Assembly: GCA_002946415.1 (NCBI GenBank) | Contig: NJPS01000059.1 | Span: forward strand, 434,001-498,000 | Reading direction: 5' to 3' | Length of the DNA stretch: 64,000 bases | Origin: Rutstroemia sp. NJR-2017a BVV2 | Taxonomy: Eukaryota > Ascomycota > Leotiomycetes > Helotiales > Rutstroemiaceae | Shown here: piece by piece, positions 10,613-21,893 of the stretch | Numbering within the stretch: position 1 is the stretch's first letter | Layout: each line of letters starts with the position of its first letter | Program-made: the position numbers and the translations under genes | Notes under the pieces: generated by a model | Seen by the model: only the letters and a program-made list of their open reading frames with translations | The model's database searches: none | Told to the model about the DNA's origin: nothing

Positions 10613-13600
10613 TTTGAAGATCGGGAGTTTTGGTAGGTATGGCGGCGGTAGCGTAATCTTTTTGTATGGTTTGAGGAATGGTTTAACTGATGTCTGACTG
10701 GTCTTCGTGATGCTGATTGATGATGAGATGTGTGGTGAGGATGTTTGAGATTTAGTTGATAGTTCACTCGACTATCTTATATATGAGGATGCTCACAAAT
10801 GCAGATGAATTGTAATGCACTTTTACATCCAAGGGCAGTGCAGGGTTGGACTACCAAGTTCAAGGTAAAGCGATTGAGGTTATCTAGAGGTCTCCATCCT
10901 GGCGCGAAACTCTTCTAAGATGCAGAGACGGCCCGTTGCCAGGGTCAAATTTCCCTTGAAGATGTTCCTAACCTATTTGCGACAAGTCAAAGGAGGAAGT
11001 CGAATCGAAATGCTTTCCAAATACGCGCCCGGCTCCGTCAATGATCCACAACTACAGTAAGATCACATGACGTATGGCCAATAGACATGCAGCATAATGC
11101 TTCGAGAAGGCCAATAGAACTTCCATAACAGTACAGGCAGCGTCTCGAGGGACAGAAATAGGATTCTGGTCGATGGCGAATTGAGATTTCGTACACAAAA
11201 CAAAGGGAGAAATGAAAAGACAATTGACCCAAACCTACATATCAAAGCCGTAAAATTCAACGACGGTAACAGCGATTGACAAGAGATGAATGCACCAGTC
11301 AGTGCTATCACTAATATAGACTGATTAGAGGATTTGCAATTAACTCGCAACTATAATTAATGTAGGGAAGTAGGCACCGATTGAAGGAGCAAACATAGGA
11401 TAGGAAGTAAGACAGACAACTCCGTTTACCGTGACATTCGTCCCCTTCCTTGCTTGCACCTAATTAGAGTCGATGGATAGTCGCTGAATGGACACAAAAT
11501 GTGAAGCCTAGCATTCCCTGTAAGAATCACAAATGTGTGTGTTGATTTCGTGCGGCTCCATTGAGTCTGTCTGCTGTAGCATTGAACCGTGCATGTCGAT
11601 CAAAACCCTTTCCCAGCAGAAGGATGCACTCCAACGTTTCAAACTGCTGGTACATGATTTCGCACAAGATCTAACGTGATCATCGTATAAACTTACGAAT
11701 GGAAGTCGGGTGTATTGTCCAAATGGCCGTCGTCCCTGCGTCTCGGCCAAGGATTTATGTGAAAGGAGTGAAGATGCGTTCCGGGTGAGCGGGATGCCAC
11801 GAGGCTCGATAGGTTGAAGAAGCGATAGCGATTCGGTTTACTAATATGAGAGAGGCTAAAATTGTTTCGAAACGAATAGAGCAAGGCAGAGATGGTTAAG
11901 AAACGGTCGAACGCTTTGTCGTGGTTCGACTCAAGGCTGCTGAAGAAGAGTGGAAGGGAAAATGGAGTGAGTCTCCGTGCCATAATCCAGACCTTTATGG
12001 ACCGCGCCCGAAATAGAACACGAATCCCTTATCGCTAATACATCGTCTGCTACCAAAGATAGAGGCTCTTGGAGGTTACATCGAAGGTCGACCTGGTTCA
12101 GTCGGAAAGGATAAGTTGATCTAAGAAAGGAAAGCAGGTGCAGATGGCGAGTTTAATGGTTGCCTTGTATGTTAGGTTTTCATGCTTGTTGGTATCCAAG
12201 TATTCTCACAAGGTGGCGTTCGGACGGAAAGACTGTATAGCTAGCGCCTACACAGTATTATTCGAACTGCCAGAGAAATTACACTACGTGAAGCCGACCA
12301 TTTCGATGCCCCATTTAACGTTTTAATGCTCCGCAATGTCTCCGTAGTCTTAGCCCGCATGTATAGAAGAGGCGAAGCAGTTGATGAAACAATCGACGAC
12401 CGCTCGCCCAGCGCAACCAAGGCAGAAAGTATTCATTCCAAATACCGCTTTGCTACCACTTAGTCGGTGGTTCTTAGAGCATGAACAATCCGAAAATGCT
12501 CCAAATTAAACTGGAGACGCCTCCTGTATTGTCAATGTCCTTAACGCAAGGAGAGTATCTATCAACGGTTGACCTCGCAGGATCCACTAAGGGATTGAGA
12601 AGAATTGTCGCCCTCTGCATAAGGTAGAGCCGCGAACAGTGTTGTCGGCAGTGCCACTGACTCTGGGTCTTCTCCCACTACTATGCGCGAATCGCGGATC
12701 GATGCCAAGCGCAGTCGAAGGTGCGAGGAAAGTTTCCAGTTTGAAAGCAGACTTGATGGTGATGAACTCTCCGAACCTGCTCTCGTTTTTTGCCTCGTGG
12801 ACTGGTCATTGAAAGCAAGCGATTGGCCGTACAATCGTCGATGGCTCATACCTCAGATTGAGGCTCTCTGTGTTAACTATGATGTTGCAATGCAAGATGA
12901 GCCAAGGACATCGAAGCTAAGTTGGCAGATAAGAAGTTGGAAAGGCTGCCATATCAATACCTTTCAGTGACCTGGCATCCCAATACATCCGCACGAGTTC
13001 TCGCAAGCTTCCCTTCTGAGAGCTATTCGAAACCAAAGCCATTGTTCGTGGCTCAAGATATCCCAGCTCACAGTCTGCGTCGAAATGTTTCATTGCTATT
13101 TGTTCGGATGATAAAACCGTCGCTGATCATTCATCAAGAGGACATCCCAATGATGGAAATCGGAAAGCATATGAGGCATTAACAATACCCACGATCGGCA
13201 CCACTCGGTCACCACGCAGCAGTTCGATCGCCGTCACCAAAGAAGAGTCCTAGGTCTCAGATACACATCACACCAACACCGCTCCACCAGCCTACCTCCC
13301 CAGATTCCCGTTGACCCTTGGCAACGGCCTTGAAACATATTGGCAATTTCCAACACAGAAATATGGGGGAGCTTTCGCAGTGTATTTCAAGAACAAAACG
13401 ACAACCAAGCTCAGGGAAGACACCCACCCGCCATCGAACTATACTCAGTCGTCGCAATAGGTGTGGAGCATGCGCGTTATATTCCCGCTTCGCCAATGAA
13501 CTGTTGCCGGTGCTCTCACCGAGCGGGTATGAGTGCGTTGCAGTCCTTAGGAAGCTTCTTTATTCGTACACAGTATTCCTAGACAACAGGCTCGCGCCAT

Positions 13601-16319
13601 ACTGCGATTGATATCACGATACTCCAGTTATTAGACTCTGAAACAAGACCGCGAAGACGGTGATTGGTCCATTTGGATACTCTGGAGAACTTCTGCACAT
13701 TCAGAGAGTCTATTTTGGGATCTCTGTGACTTGGATGGGTGTAACTGTGACTGTGCATGAGGGAGTACGAAGTATGTGGAGAATGATGGAAATAGAGGAA
13801 GTAGCTAACAGGCTGCCAATGAAGTAGACATGTATTTCAACACTTAGCTTATTGAGTTGACCTTTGACTTAGACAAGATGATGTCCACTGACATAACTGC
13901 TACGGTCACGTGAAAACCACGTGGCTCCTCCAACCAAATAAGTGCATGCACAGCTACTCCCCCCTTACCCTTTGTACGCTTGTATTTGCCTAAGCCTTGA
14001 ATGTCTCTCCAGAGGTTAGTTTTAATTATTGAGCCCTTGGCATCCTAGCTGTACCTCTTCGCTCTACCAATCGAATCGCCTTCCATATGAGCGAAGATTT
14101 AATGACCAAGCCACGTCCCAACTGCCCAATGTCTCCAGAGCAAAAGCATCACAAGATTGTTGCTAAGACACCTCCTTCCACAACCAAGACACCCCCAATC
14201 TGCACACTGTGTGTTACACACACCGCCAAAATATCCTCAATCTAAAAGGCTTTACACGTGTACGCAAGCATGGGGGAGGAGCAGGAACCGAGCACTTTCT
14301 TTCCGGGTTTCAACTTGCATGAACAAGGAAGACTTTTGGCCATTCTTTCCCTTCTCCTTGGAGCTTGAGTACAGTGCTGCTGGTAGTTAGTCGTTCAACC
14401 TTTTTAGGTCCCCAAATAAACGTTCCGACCCGGCCCCGCTGTCATTTCCGTAGGGAGAATCTCTCTTCCTTAATTTCGGCGGTGAACCATGCAAGCTCAT
14501 GTCATTGAATTTGCAACCTTCATAGTAAAATAGAGGGTCATTCTCGAGTGGCTGGAAACAGTGGAAAGGCCAGGTTTCAGCGCCAAAATTCCCTCTCCAT
14601 CTGTATGATTGGCAGCGAACTGAGCGAAGACATTCACACGCGCGTGTGTGCGACAGCGTAGATGCCGAGGTGGGGCAGGGTGTTTTATCCCCCAAAAGGA
14701 AAGCCGCAGTTGCAGTTTCAGCTGGCCTATGCTATTGCACGAGGATTGGACAAGTGCTGCGATTCACATGTGAATTACGAGGTTATGGTGATGGAAATAG
14801 GTCTGCACTACCCTTTGCCTGACGAATACTGACTCCCGCACTCCCGCACTCAGGCTCTAAGATTGGTACAGTATGGTATATATCCAGCCAGCATACTTCG
14901 TAAGACTACACTCGCTCATGCAATAAACCTCAAATCTCGATGCAATCATACTTTACCAGCCCTTGACCCGAAATTCTTCATTCCACTGCGCTCCGACCGC
15001 TTCTTCCGTCGTCATAACATCTGCAATTATCGCTAAGACTGCGAAAGTACAAAGTACTTGCGAGCTGCACTGGTTCGTGGGCGACATCGGACCACTTCGC
15101 AGACTACTGCAAGCACAAACGTGTGCAGAGAGGTCGATGCACCTTTTGACTTTAGCTGCACATACAGTACTCGAGCGGTCTACAAGTAGGGATCCATCGG
15201 CACTGCGACAGCGAATGTGAATGCACGCACGCTGTCAGTGGGTGTGGTCTTTGAATTTTTGCCTTAGTTCCTTGCTGTCGGCCCCTGCTAGCTCAAGGAA
15301 GAGAGATACAGATCTGAGAAAGAGACATTTGGCTGAAACAATTGGTCCGAATTTTGGCGACGACTTGCGCTTGGCTAGGGTCGGCTTCTCCATCTGACAT
15401 CCCCACCCCACGCAAAAGTCTCGAACTTTTGGGGTAGGAGGGTAGGAGGGTATTCGGTCTGTCTGGGATAGAGCGACTACTTTTACTTTTCGCTCCCACA
15501 ATCTTCTGGTCGGTTGAGTTCCATAACCCAGCTACTACGGCATCGCCGTTTCTTCTCTCGCCAGTCACATCATCATTATCATCATCGCCCATAAGCCTGA
15601 ACCAGCACCAAGAAGGCAGTCTGACGATAGTATCGCCTTTGGTACAAGTACACTCGGTACGCTAAGATAGAGACAGTGGGGTCAGGTCAACTGATAGTCT
15701 GATACGGAGCTTTGCTTTAACGAAGGGCACATTTATTGATTGCCAACGAAACATCCACTTTCATAACACACCGAGCAACTAGAGCTTGTTCTGGATCATC
15801 TTCCACAACTCCACTCCGCGATATTCTGCTCGGTCAAAGAAGCTTCTCTTCCTCTTCTAGGACCCGTCGCTCATTCCTCTTCCCGTAGCACCGAATAGAA
15901 GTGGACAGGCCCATTGGAGGAAATTTGCAATCGCCCTTACATCATTCTGGCTGCGCTACTCGAGCATTTCCTGGGGTATTTGTCCGTGGTTCATCCATAT
16001 ATGCAGACTCATGCATTTGTTCCATGGGCTCCACCGCACAAGATTGAGATATTTATTTCCCATCTCCCGCGCGAAAAATTCCTGTTGAGAGGTTTCAGAA
16101 GACCATTTAGGGGCTCGAAGCTGTACTAGGATTGAATTGAATGTGGAACGAGGACATCATCAGATCATCCCGAGTTGAAATATTGGAATCTCATTTATAC
16201 CGAGAATATATCTCTCTTCTCAATACCTCCAGAAAACCTAGGTCACGAGGGCGAGGTTATTATAACTTGAAGCTTCATAATTGCATTACATCTTGAGTCA
16301 TTCTCGGTAAACCGCTGCA
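10613..16319. other. Gene-poor stretch of 5.7 kb
   Basis: No recognised gene. The longest suggestive piece is at 12683-13182, where two overlapping plus-strand frames (MRESRIDAKRSRRCEESF..., then MADKKLERLPYQYLSV...) have protein-like composition and could be one decayed or spliced gene. I could not identify it. A TATA-like TATGGTATATATCC lies at about 14872. CACGTG boxes at 13905-13925 are the only other motifs noticed. Confidence 0.35.
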
Positions 16320-17135
16320 ATGTCTTCCAAGGATTCCAGAAAGCTTTCCCCTTTGACGACGAGCTGGCACAATAGGAGTCGGTCGAGTATAAACTCAGAT
16401 GCAGCAGTATACTACTCTGCCCAAGCTCACCAACAGCCAACACCAATTGAGCTCCAACATCAAAGTCCTAGAATCAGCTCCCCCGACTCCTTCTCCTCCC
16501 ACGAACCTCGTTCTTTCAAAATGGACCGCCAGGACTCCGGCTACGCAGAAAACATCACACCCATCCCCAGTCATGTGCGGTCCTCCTCTCGACCCCCTTC
16601 CACCTCATCCAGCCGACCTCGTCCCTCTCTATCCGCCACCCGCCGCTCCTCCACCCACTCCAAACGCTCCTCCACAGCATCCAGCTCCACCCCGCGCTCA
16701 ACACCCAAACGCCCCTCCAAATCCCGGACCTCAACCTCTACATCTCGCTCACACCTCTCCTCCCGCCAACCCCCCCAACAACAACAATACCAATACTTCC
16801 AGTTCCCCTCCCTCGCCGACGACCTCTCCTCGGACCCTTCACCCCCTCCCCCTCCCCCCGCCACCATCCACTACTGGACCTCAGACCAGACCCGCCGTTT
16901 AGAATACGCTGCTATCGACGCCGCGAGCAAAGGCATCCGCGGGCTAATTACCAGATGTATACCGGATTGCTTTCTGCCTGTTGAGAGCAGACGACGGAGG
17001 TTTTGCAAGGGTGAAGATGTGGATGATGATGCGGGGAGCGTGAGGAGGTATAGGTTGGTGATGGCGGAGGAGGGGGCGGATGAGAAGAAGGGGAAGGGGC
17101 ATAGGAGGAGGTGGAGTGCGCCTTGGAAGTGGTGA
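16320..17135 (+). CDS. Conserved-type fungal protein, Ser-rich with C-terminal RRLEYAAIDAA motif
   Basis: Single frame from the ATG at 16320 giving 271 residues. Residues 1-165 are Ser/Thr/Pro/Arg-rich and disordered, with a Gln run near 152. The last ~100 residues look folded and contain WTSDQTRRLEYAAIDAASKG followed by an ITRCIPDCFLP segment and a DDDAGSVRRYRLVM strand. I recall this order (EYAAIDAASxGxxG...PDCFxP...GSVxRYRL) from many uncharacterised ascomycete proteins, but no function is known to me. The end is strongly basic (KGKGHRRRWSAPWKW). No membrane helix or signal peptide. Confidence 0.65.
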   Translation: MSSKDSRKLSPLTTSWHNRSRSSINSDAAVYYSAQAHQQPTPIELQHQSPRISSPDSFSSHEPRSFKMDRQDSGYAENITPIPSHVRSSSRPPSTSSSRPRPSLSATRRSSTHSKRSSTASSSTPRSTPKRPSKSRTSTSTSRSHLSSRQPPQQQQYQYFQFPSLADDLSSDPSPPPPPPATIHYWTSDQTRRLEYAAIDAASKGIRGLITRCIPDCFLPVESRRRRFCKGEDVDDDAGSVRRYRLVMAEEGADEKKGKGHRRRWSAPWKW

Positions 17136-17403
17136 GGGGGGTTCTGGTTCTGGAAACGGATGGATTTTTTTTGCTTTTGTCTAGATGAGAGGAGATGAGA
17201 TGATACCCTTTATATTGATATATGCTTTGCGGAGCGGATATCTGGCTTGCTGTTTTATTTTGTGGATATTTATTTTGGGGGTGTAGATGAGATGTTTGGA
17301 AGACGAGACGGGACGGATACAGCAGAAGACGATACAAAAGAAGAACAGCCCACGCATCATCTCTACACACTTTCCTACCTCCTCGGTTGTATTGGATACC
17401 AAC

Positions 17404-17430
17404 CATTATTATTATTATTATTATTATTTC
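17404..17430. repeat. (ATT)n microsatellite
   Basis: Eight to nine uninterrupted ATT units. Confidence 0.85.
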
Positions 17431-17970
17431 CCAAAGACGAGAAACTCGCATAGGGACAGGCGTCGAAAACTGGATTCTGGAAAAGGACGGACAGCATGGA
17501 TTAATGAGGAAAACGGCTTACGGATAGTTGGATACTGCGATGGTATATAGGGCGAGATATGAGATGAGAAATTTTAATGAGAAGAGGAAGGGAGAAGATA
17601 GTAATATCACAAATACAAATTCAAACAAAGCATGATTTTTATTTATTTAAATGATTGGGTGATTCGCATGACAGTTGTGTGTGAGCAGTATGTGGTTTGA
17701 AGTAGCTCTTCAATGACTGAGTTATTTAAAGGTAAGATATTTATGTGCGTGAAGGAACTTGTGTTGGTGAATTCGAATTCGGTGGAATCATGGGGAACGG
17801 GGTTTATGGATAGTGGGATAGTGGGATGGTAGGATACTGCTGTATTGGGGGAGGTGGAAGGGTTTAGGGGGGTTTTAGAGGAGAGGAGTGGAGAGATGAG
17901 GCGGGAAGAGGAGAGGATAGTAATATTGAACTATGGATTCAAATTGCTATGTATGTTTCTTTGCTGATAT

Positions 17971-18051
17971 GCATGACTGTCATATAGTTTGACTGTGAAA
18001 TATGCTGGTGATTCGCATGACTGTCACGTAATTTGACTGTGAAGTATGCTG
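17971..18051. repeat. 44-bp tandem repeat, two copies
   Basis: GCATGACTGTCATATAGTTT at 17971 and GCATGACTGTCACGTAATTT at 18015 each continue GACTGTGAA(A/G)TATGCTG. Period 44 bases, four mismatches in 37. Confidence 0.7.
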
Positions 18052-18195
18052 CTGAATTCTGTCTAATCCTGAGGAAAACCATCCAGCACTCCGCTCCTAA
18101 CAAAAGAAACCCGAGCAAGGAGATTTCAAACGAAACGCTGTCTATCTTACAAATTACAATACCATACCACTACGCCGAACCGCGAATCTATCTTT

Positions 18196-19060
18196 CTAAA
18201 GCTCCGTACTTCCCTCCCCCAACAACCTCGCAATCAAAACATAAGTAAAAATCACCGCCCCCGCAACCCAATACTTATTCCTACTCAACCAACCTCTCCC
18301 CTCCCGTCCCCCTTCCACCACCTTCCCCACCACCGCCTGACTTCCCCCCGGCCGCCTCATCGCCATCCCGCTACAATCCCTCGGCCCCCCTTCCTCCTCC
18401 TTCCGCTCCGCATTCCCCGTCACAACATCAATCCCCTTCTCCTTCATCCAAACCCAGTTCTCGCGATCCACCTCCTCCCACTCGCTCCGGAACTTCGCGC
18501 CCCCGTCCCCAGCCTTCATATTCCCCTTCTGCAGCCCCTCCCGCCCGTACGTGCCGCCGCCCGTGCTGTTCCACCACCGCGTGCGGCTCGCCGCCCACTT
18601 GCGCTCGGCTTCGGTCGCGCTGACGGAGCCGGTGGTCATTTCTTCAGATGTCATGAAGCTGAGGAGGCCGATGAGGATCGTGCTTACTTCCCACGCGGGG
18701 TTGAAACTCTTCGGGTGGAAGTCGCTGATTGAGAGGCAGAGACGGGTCGACGGCTGGAAGCGCCCGGAGGGGGTGTGCATTTTGATTGATGGAGGCGCGA
18801 ACGGGTAGTTGGGTGGGAAGAGTAACGTCCCCCAATATTGTCCGCCGTGGTAGGGGGTGTCGGGCGGACCGGTGAGGATGTAGTGCCATTCGAGGATGTT
18901 GGATTCGGATGGGTGCGCGGTGATGTATGGGGGTGGATTTTCGGATATCGATTTGTACTCGCGGGCCAACTGGGAGGCGGATGGTTAGTCTTTTGTAGAA
19001 ATTACTGAGGAGTTATTTCTTGGTTTGACTTACCCGCTTGTTCGCAGCTCGACTTGCCAT
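18196..19060 (-). CDS. UBC6: Tail-anchored ubiquitin-conjugating enzyme E2 (UBC6 / UBE2J type)
   Basis: Two exons: 19060-19034 (MASRAANKR) and 18969-18196. They are joined across a 64-bp intron with GTAAGT donor and CCCAG acceptor, giving 266 residues. The UBC fold is clear: NILEWHYILTGPPDTPYHGG, then YPFAPPSIKM, then TRLCLSISDFHP with the active-site Cys, then NPAWEVSTIL. The N-terminus (KRLAREYKSI) is typical of UBC6. After a charged linker the C-terminus has one hydrophobic helix (YWVAGAVIFTYVLIARLL), a tail anchor for the ER membrane. Enzymes of this group work with Doa10-type ligases in ER-associated degradation. It is transcribed divergently from SAM50 with 323 bp between the start codons. 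Confidence 0.93.
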
Positions 19061-19383
19061 TGTGAGGACGGCAACTGTGAGGATTATCTGGCCTAATGCG
19101 AAATTGGGTCGTAAGTGAGGGCGTCAGGGACACGTTTTATTGTGATTATTGGTGTGATCAGCAGCGAAAAGATGGACTAAGTTAGGAAGAAAGTAAAGTC
19201 GTGGAGATTGTAGATATAAGCTATGCAGTGAGTGTTTAGAAAGGGTCAGCGAATATTCACATGGAATCCATTTGATTGTCCTTAAAGCGATAACGAGGTG
19301 ACGTGGCTTAGTCAGCACGTTTAATCCAGTTCGAGACACAATAGGAAATTCACACAAGTTGGTAATTTTGTAATTAAGAGCAG
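19061..19383. promoter_or_regulatory. Divergent promoter between UBC6 and SAM50
   Basis: A 323-bp gap between two opposing start codons that must hold both promoters. No TATA box stands out. Confidence 0.5.
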
Positions 19384-21067
19384 ATGGCCACACCAAATGG
19401 ACCAAAGGAGACTGTAAGTCAGCCTCTAGCGATGCAAGAAGGTATAGTGGCGAGGAAATTACTAAGTGCCATGGTTATAGCTCGTTGAGAGTCTCCTCAA
19501 AACGGATCCGAAGATTCAAGAAGAGTATGAACAGATCATACAACAAAAAAACCTGAGCCATGCTCTGCAAGCTGCTCAGCGAAATAGCGAGCTGGTATGT
19601 CTGCAGCATATTCATGGCAGTTTGTGTTCAAAGACTTATCAAATAGATTGGCAACAACTCCACCAAACCTGTCACCATCTCCTCCATCAGACTACTGGGC
19701 GCGGAACACACACGACGATCATTCCTGAACGGCATTTTCAATCCTCTGCTGAGCGCAAATCGAGATGCACCATATACCTTGTCAGAAGCTTTGCAGGAAA
19801 TTAGCACAGCAGCAGACAAACTCCGACGGCATGGTATGATTTTTCGCACTGTATCTCTTATCCCGCAGTGCTCATGCTCACGAACTATTTAGGGATCTTC
19901 CACGATGATATCTCCATGTTCATCGACAAACCCGACCCTACCGACCCCTCCTCTAGTCCTTCCGATATCGACATATATATTCAAGCTCGTGAACGCGGTC
20001 GTGTGACCTTGAAAACAGGCACAGACCTGGGAAATACCGAAGGCTCTGCATATGGAAATGCACAATGGCGCAATATCTTTGGAGGTGCCGAAACACTGAA
20101 TATAAACGCTGCAGCAGGCACACGGACCCGTTCTGCATATCAAGCTACCTTCGAGACGCCAATCTTAAGCGACCCGGAGAAGAGAATATCACTAGAAGCA
20201 TTATCGAGCTCGACGAGCAAGCCGTGGGCTAGCCATGAGGAGGTTTTAAAAGGTGGAGCTCTGAAATATACTTGGACATCGGGCGGAAGCACACATCAAG
20301 TTGGATATAGTGGCATGTGGAGACAAGTGACCGGTTTGGCAGAGAACGCATCTCCCACGGTCCGAAACGATGCGGGAGATTCGGTCAAAAGTAGCATCAC
20401 GCATACATGGCTCAAGGACAAACGAAACCACCCCCTCTTACCAAATAACGGCTATCTTCTCAAAACAATATCAGAAATCGCCGGATGGGGCCCCCTGAAA
20501 GGAGATGTTGGATTCTGGAAATCAGAAATAGAAAGTAGCGGCGCGGTCAAGGTACCTGGTATCCCAGGAGCAAGTCTCACGGCTGGTATTAGGGCAGGCA
20601 TGTTATATCCACTCAGCGTCGGATTTGGAGGAGCGGCTCAACCATCACGGATAAATGATCGATTCCAACTTGGTGGACCAACAGACGTCCGTGGATTCAA
20701 GATTGGAGGTCTTGGGCCCCGTGATAGACAGGATGCTGTTGGAGGTGATGTCTATGCAGCTTCGTCCATCAATCTCCTCCTCCCGTTTCCCCGCGTCGAC
20801 ATCTCTACTCCTTTGCGTCTACAGGTTTTTGCCAACGCGGGTCGGCTGCTTGCGCTCAAGGGCCGGGAGGGGAACACGAGCAAAAACGTGTATAGTACGG
20901 TAGGGGAACTGGGAAAAGAACTCCCGAGCGTGGCTGTGGGGTTGGGCGTTGTGTATGCACATCCAGTGGCGAGATTTGAGTTGAACTTTGGCTTGCCAAT
21001 CGTGGTTAGAAAGGGAGAGGAGACGAGAAAGGGTTTGCAGTTTGGCGTGGGCATCAACTTCCTGTGA
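19384..21067 (+). CDS. SAM50: SAM50/TOB55, mitochondrial outer-membrane beta-barrel assembly protein
   Basis: Four exons: 19384-19413, 19481-19594, 19647-19833 and 19893-21067. All introns are 52-67 bp with GTAAG/GTATG donors, and the total is 501 residues, usual for the family. The short first exon (MATPNGPKET) leads into a helical segment and a single POTRA domain (TISSIRLLGAEHTRRSFL). Then come FIDKPDPTDPSSSP and the Omp85/D15 barrel: KTGTDLGNTEGSAYGN, the FETPILSDPEKR turn, and the conserved QLGGPTDVRGFKIGGLGPRD loop that fills the barrel. The last strand is GLQFGVGINFL. SAM50 inserts beta-barrel proteins such as porin and Tom40 into the mitochondrial outer membrane. Exon choices follow family conservation. 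The ATG at 19874 inside intron 3 is not used. Confidence 0.95.
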
Positions 21068-21893
21068 CGTGGTGTTGGTGGCCGTGTAAGTTTGAGTGAT
21101 TGTAGATTATTGCCTCAGAACTTCAATGTCTTAAAATTCTCAGCATACTCCGCTTCTCAACTTGCTTAGTAGAATTAGAATTATCAAAGAGGTCGTTCGT
21201 ATGACGAATTGCTTGAGGTTAGTACCAAACACATCCTGAACGTTTGGAAAATTTAAAGATTTTTTGATTAGCTGTTGGTCAATAATATAATATTTACAAT
21301 CGCGCTTTGTGACGCCTATCCCAGTATAGAAGTCGATAAGATGACCATTTCCTTGCTGAATATCTTCGATTCTCGTGGCCTTGGCTTCAATTTATTTAAA
21401 GCTCTTATTATTGGCAGCGAGCTGCCAATTAAGAAGAAATACATATAACCTCAACTCATCTCTTTCTCCCAAGCTTCTTACCGGCGGCACATCGAGGCAA
21501 GAATTTGTTCTCGTACCCTACTACCAAAATGTGACCCTCAGTAGGCAAAGAAGACTTAAGTTAATCTTTAGAATTTAGAACTAGAGAAAGAAGAAGATAA
21601 TAAGATCGAAGAACTTATTATGGTTGGCATAGGTCACGTGCTAATCATATGATCCCTAGTTGCCTTACTAAGGTTGCGAGGCCCGTAACGGCCGCAGCGG
21701 GCGATGCGACCTGATATCTCAGGCAACTACATTCTACGCGGGTGCGATTCCCTACGAATCGTCACATGCATGTTCTCATTCGCTTTCTCCCACTTAGGCG
21801 CATGCTGGCACGATTATATGTAATAAAAAGAATAATGATTATTTATAAGCTTTATTTGTAGGATATTCCTTCCCCACCAACTAGTGTGCTCCC
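21068..21893. other. Intergenic region with possible decayed LTR
   Basis: A/T-rich up to 21640. From about 21620 the text (TGGTTGGCATAGGTCACGTG onward) looks to me like the start of a copia-type LTR, with a G/C-rich middle and an A/T-rich end. No second copy, primer site or target duplication could be found, so this is weak. No gene seen. Confidence 0.25.

Larger units (their letters stand above)
17136..18195. other. Intergenic region with microsatellite and imperfect duplications
   Basis: Contains an (ATT)n microsatellite at about 17404-17430. An imperfect direct duplication pairs about 17520-17670 with about 17810-18020; both parts share a GATAGTAATAT core and a GCATGAC box. A 44-bp tandem repeat starts at 17971. 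No gene is seen. Confidence 0.45.

Noticed and set aside
19868..21067. SAM50 starting at the ATG at 19874
   Set aside because: That ATG lies inside an intron; upstream exons encode the conserved POTRA region.
21620..21830. Solo copia-type LTR
   Set aside because: Only the start resembles an LTR. No clear 3' end, duplication or second copy is present in the window, so it is kept only as a weak note.
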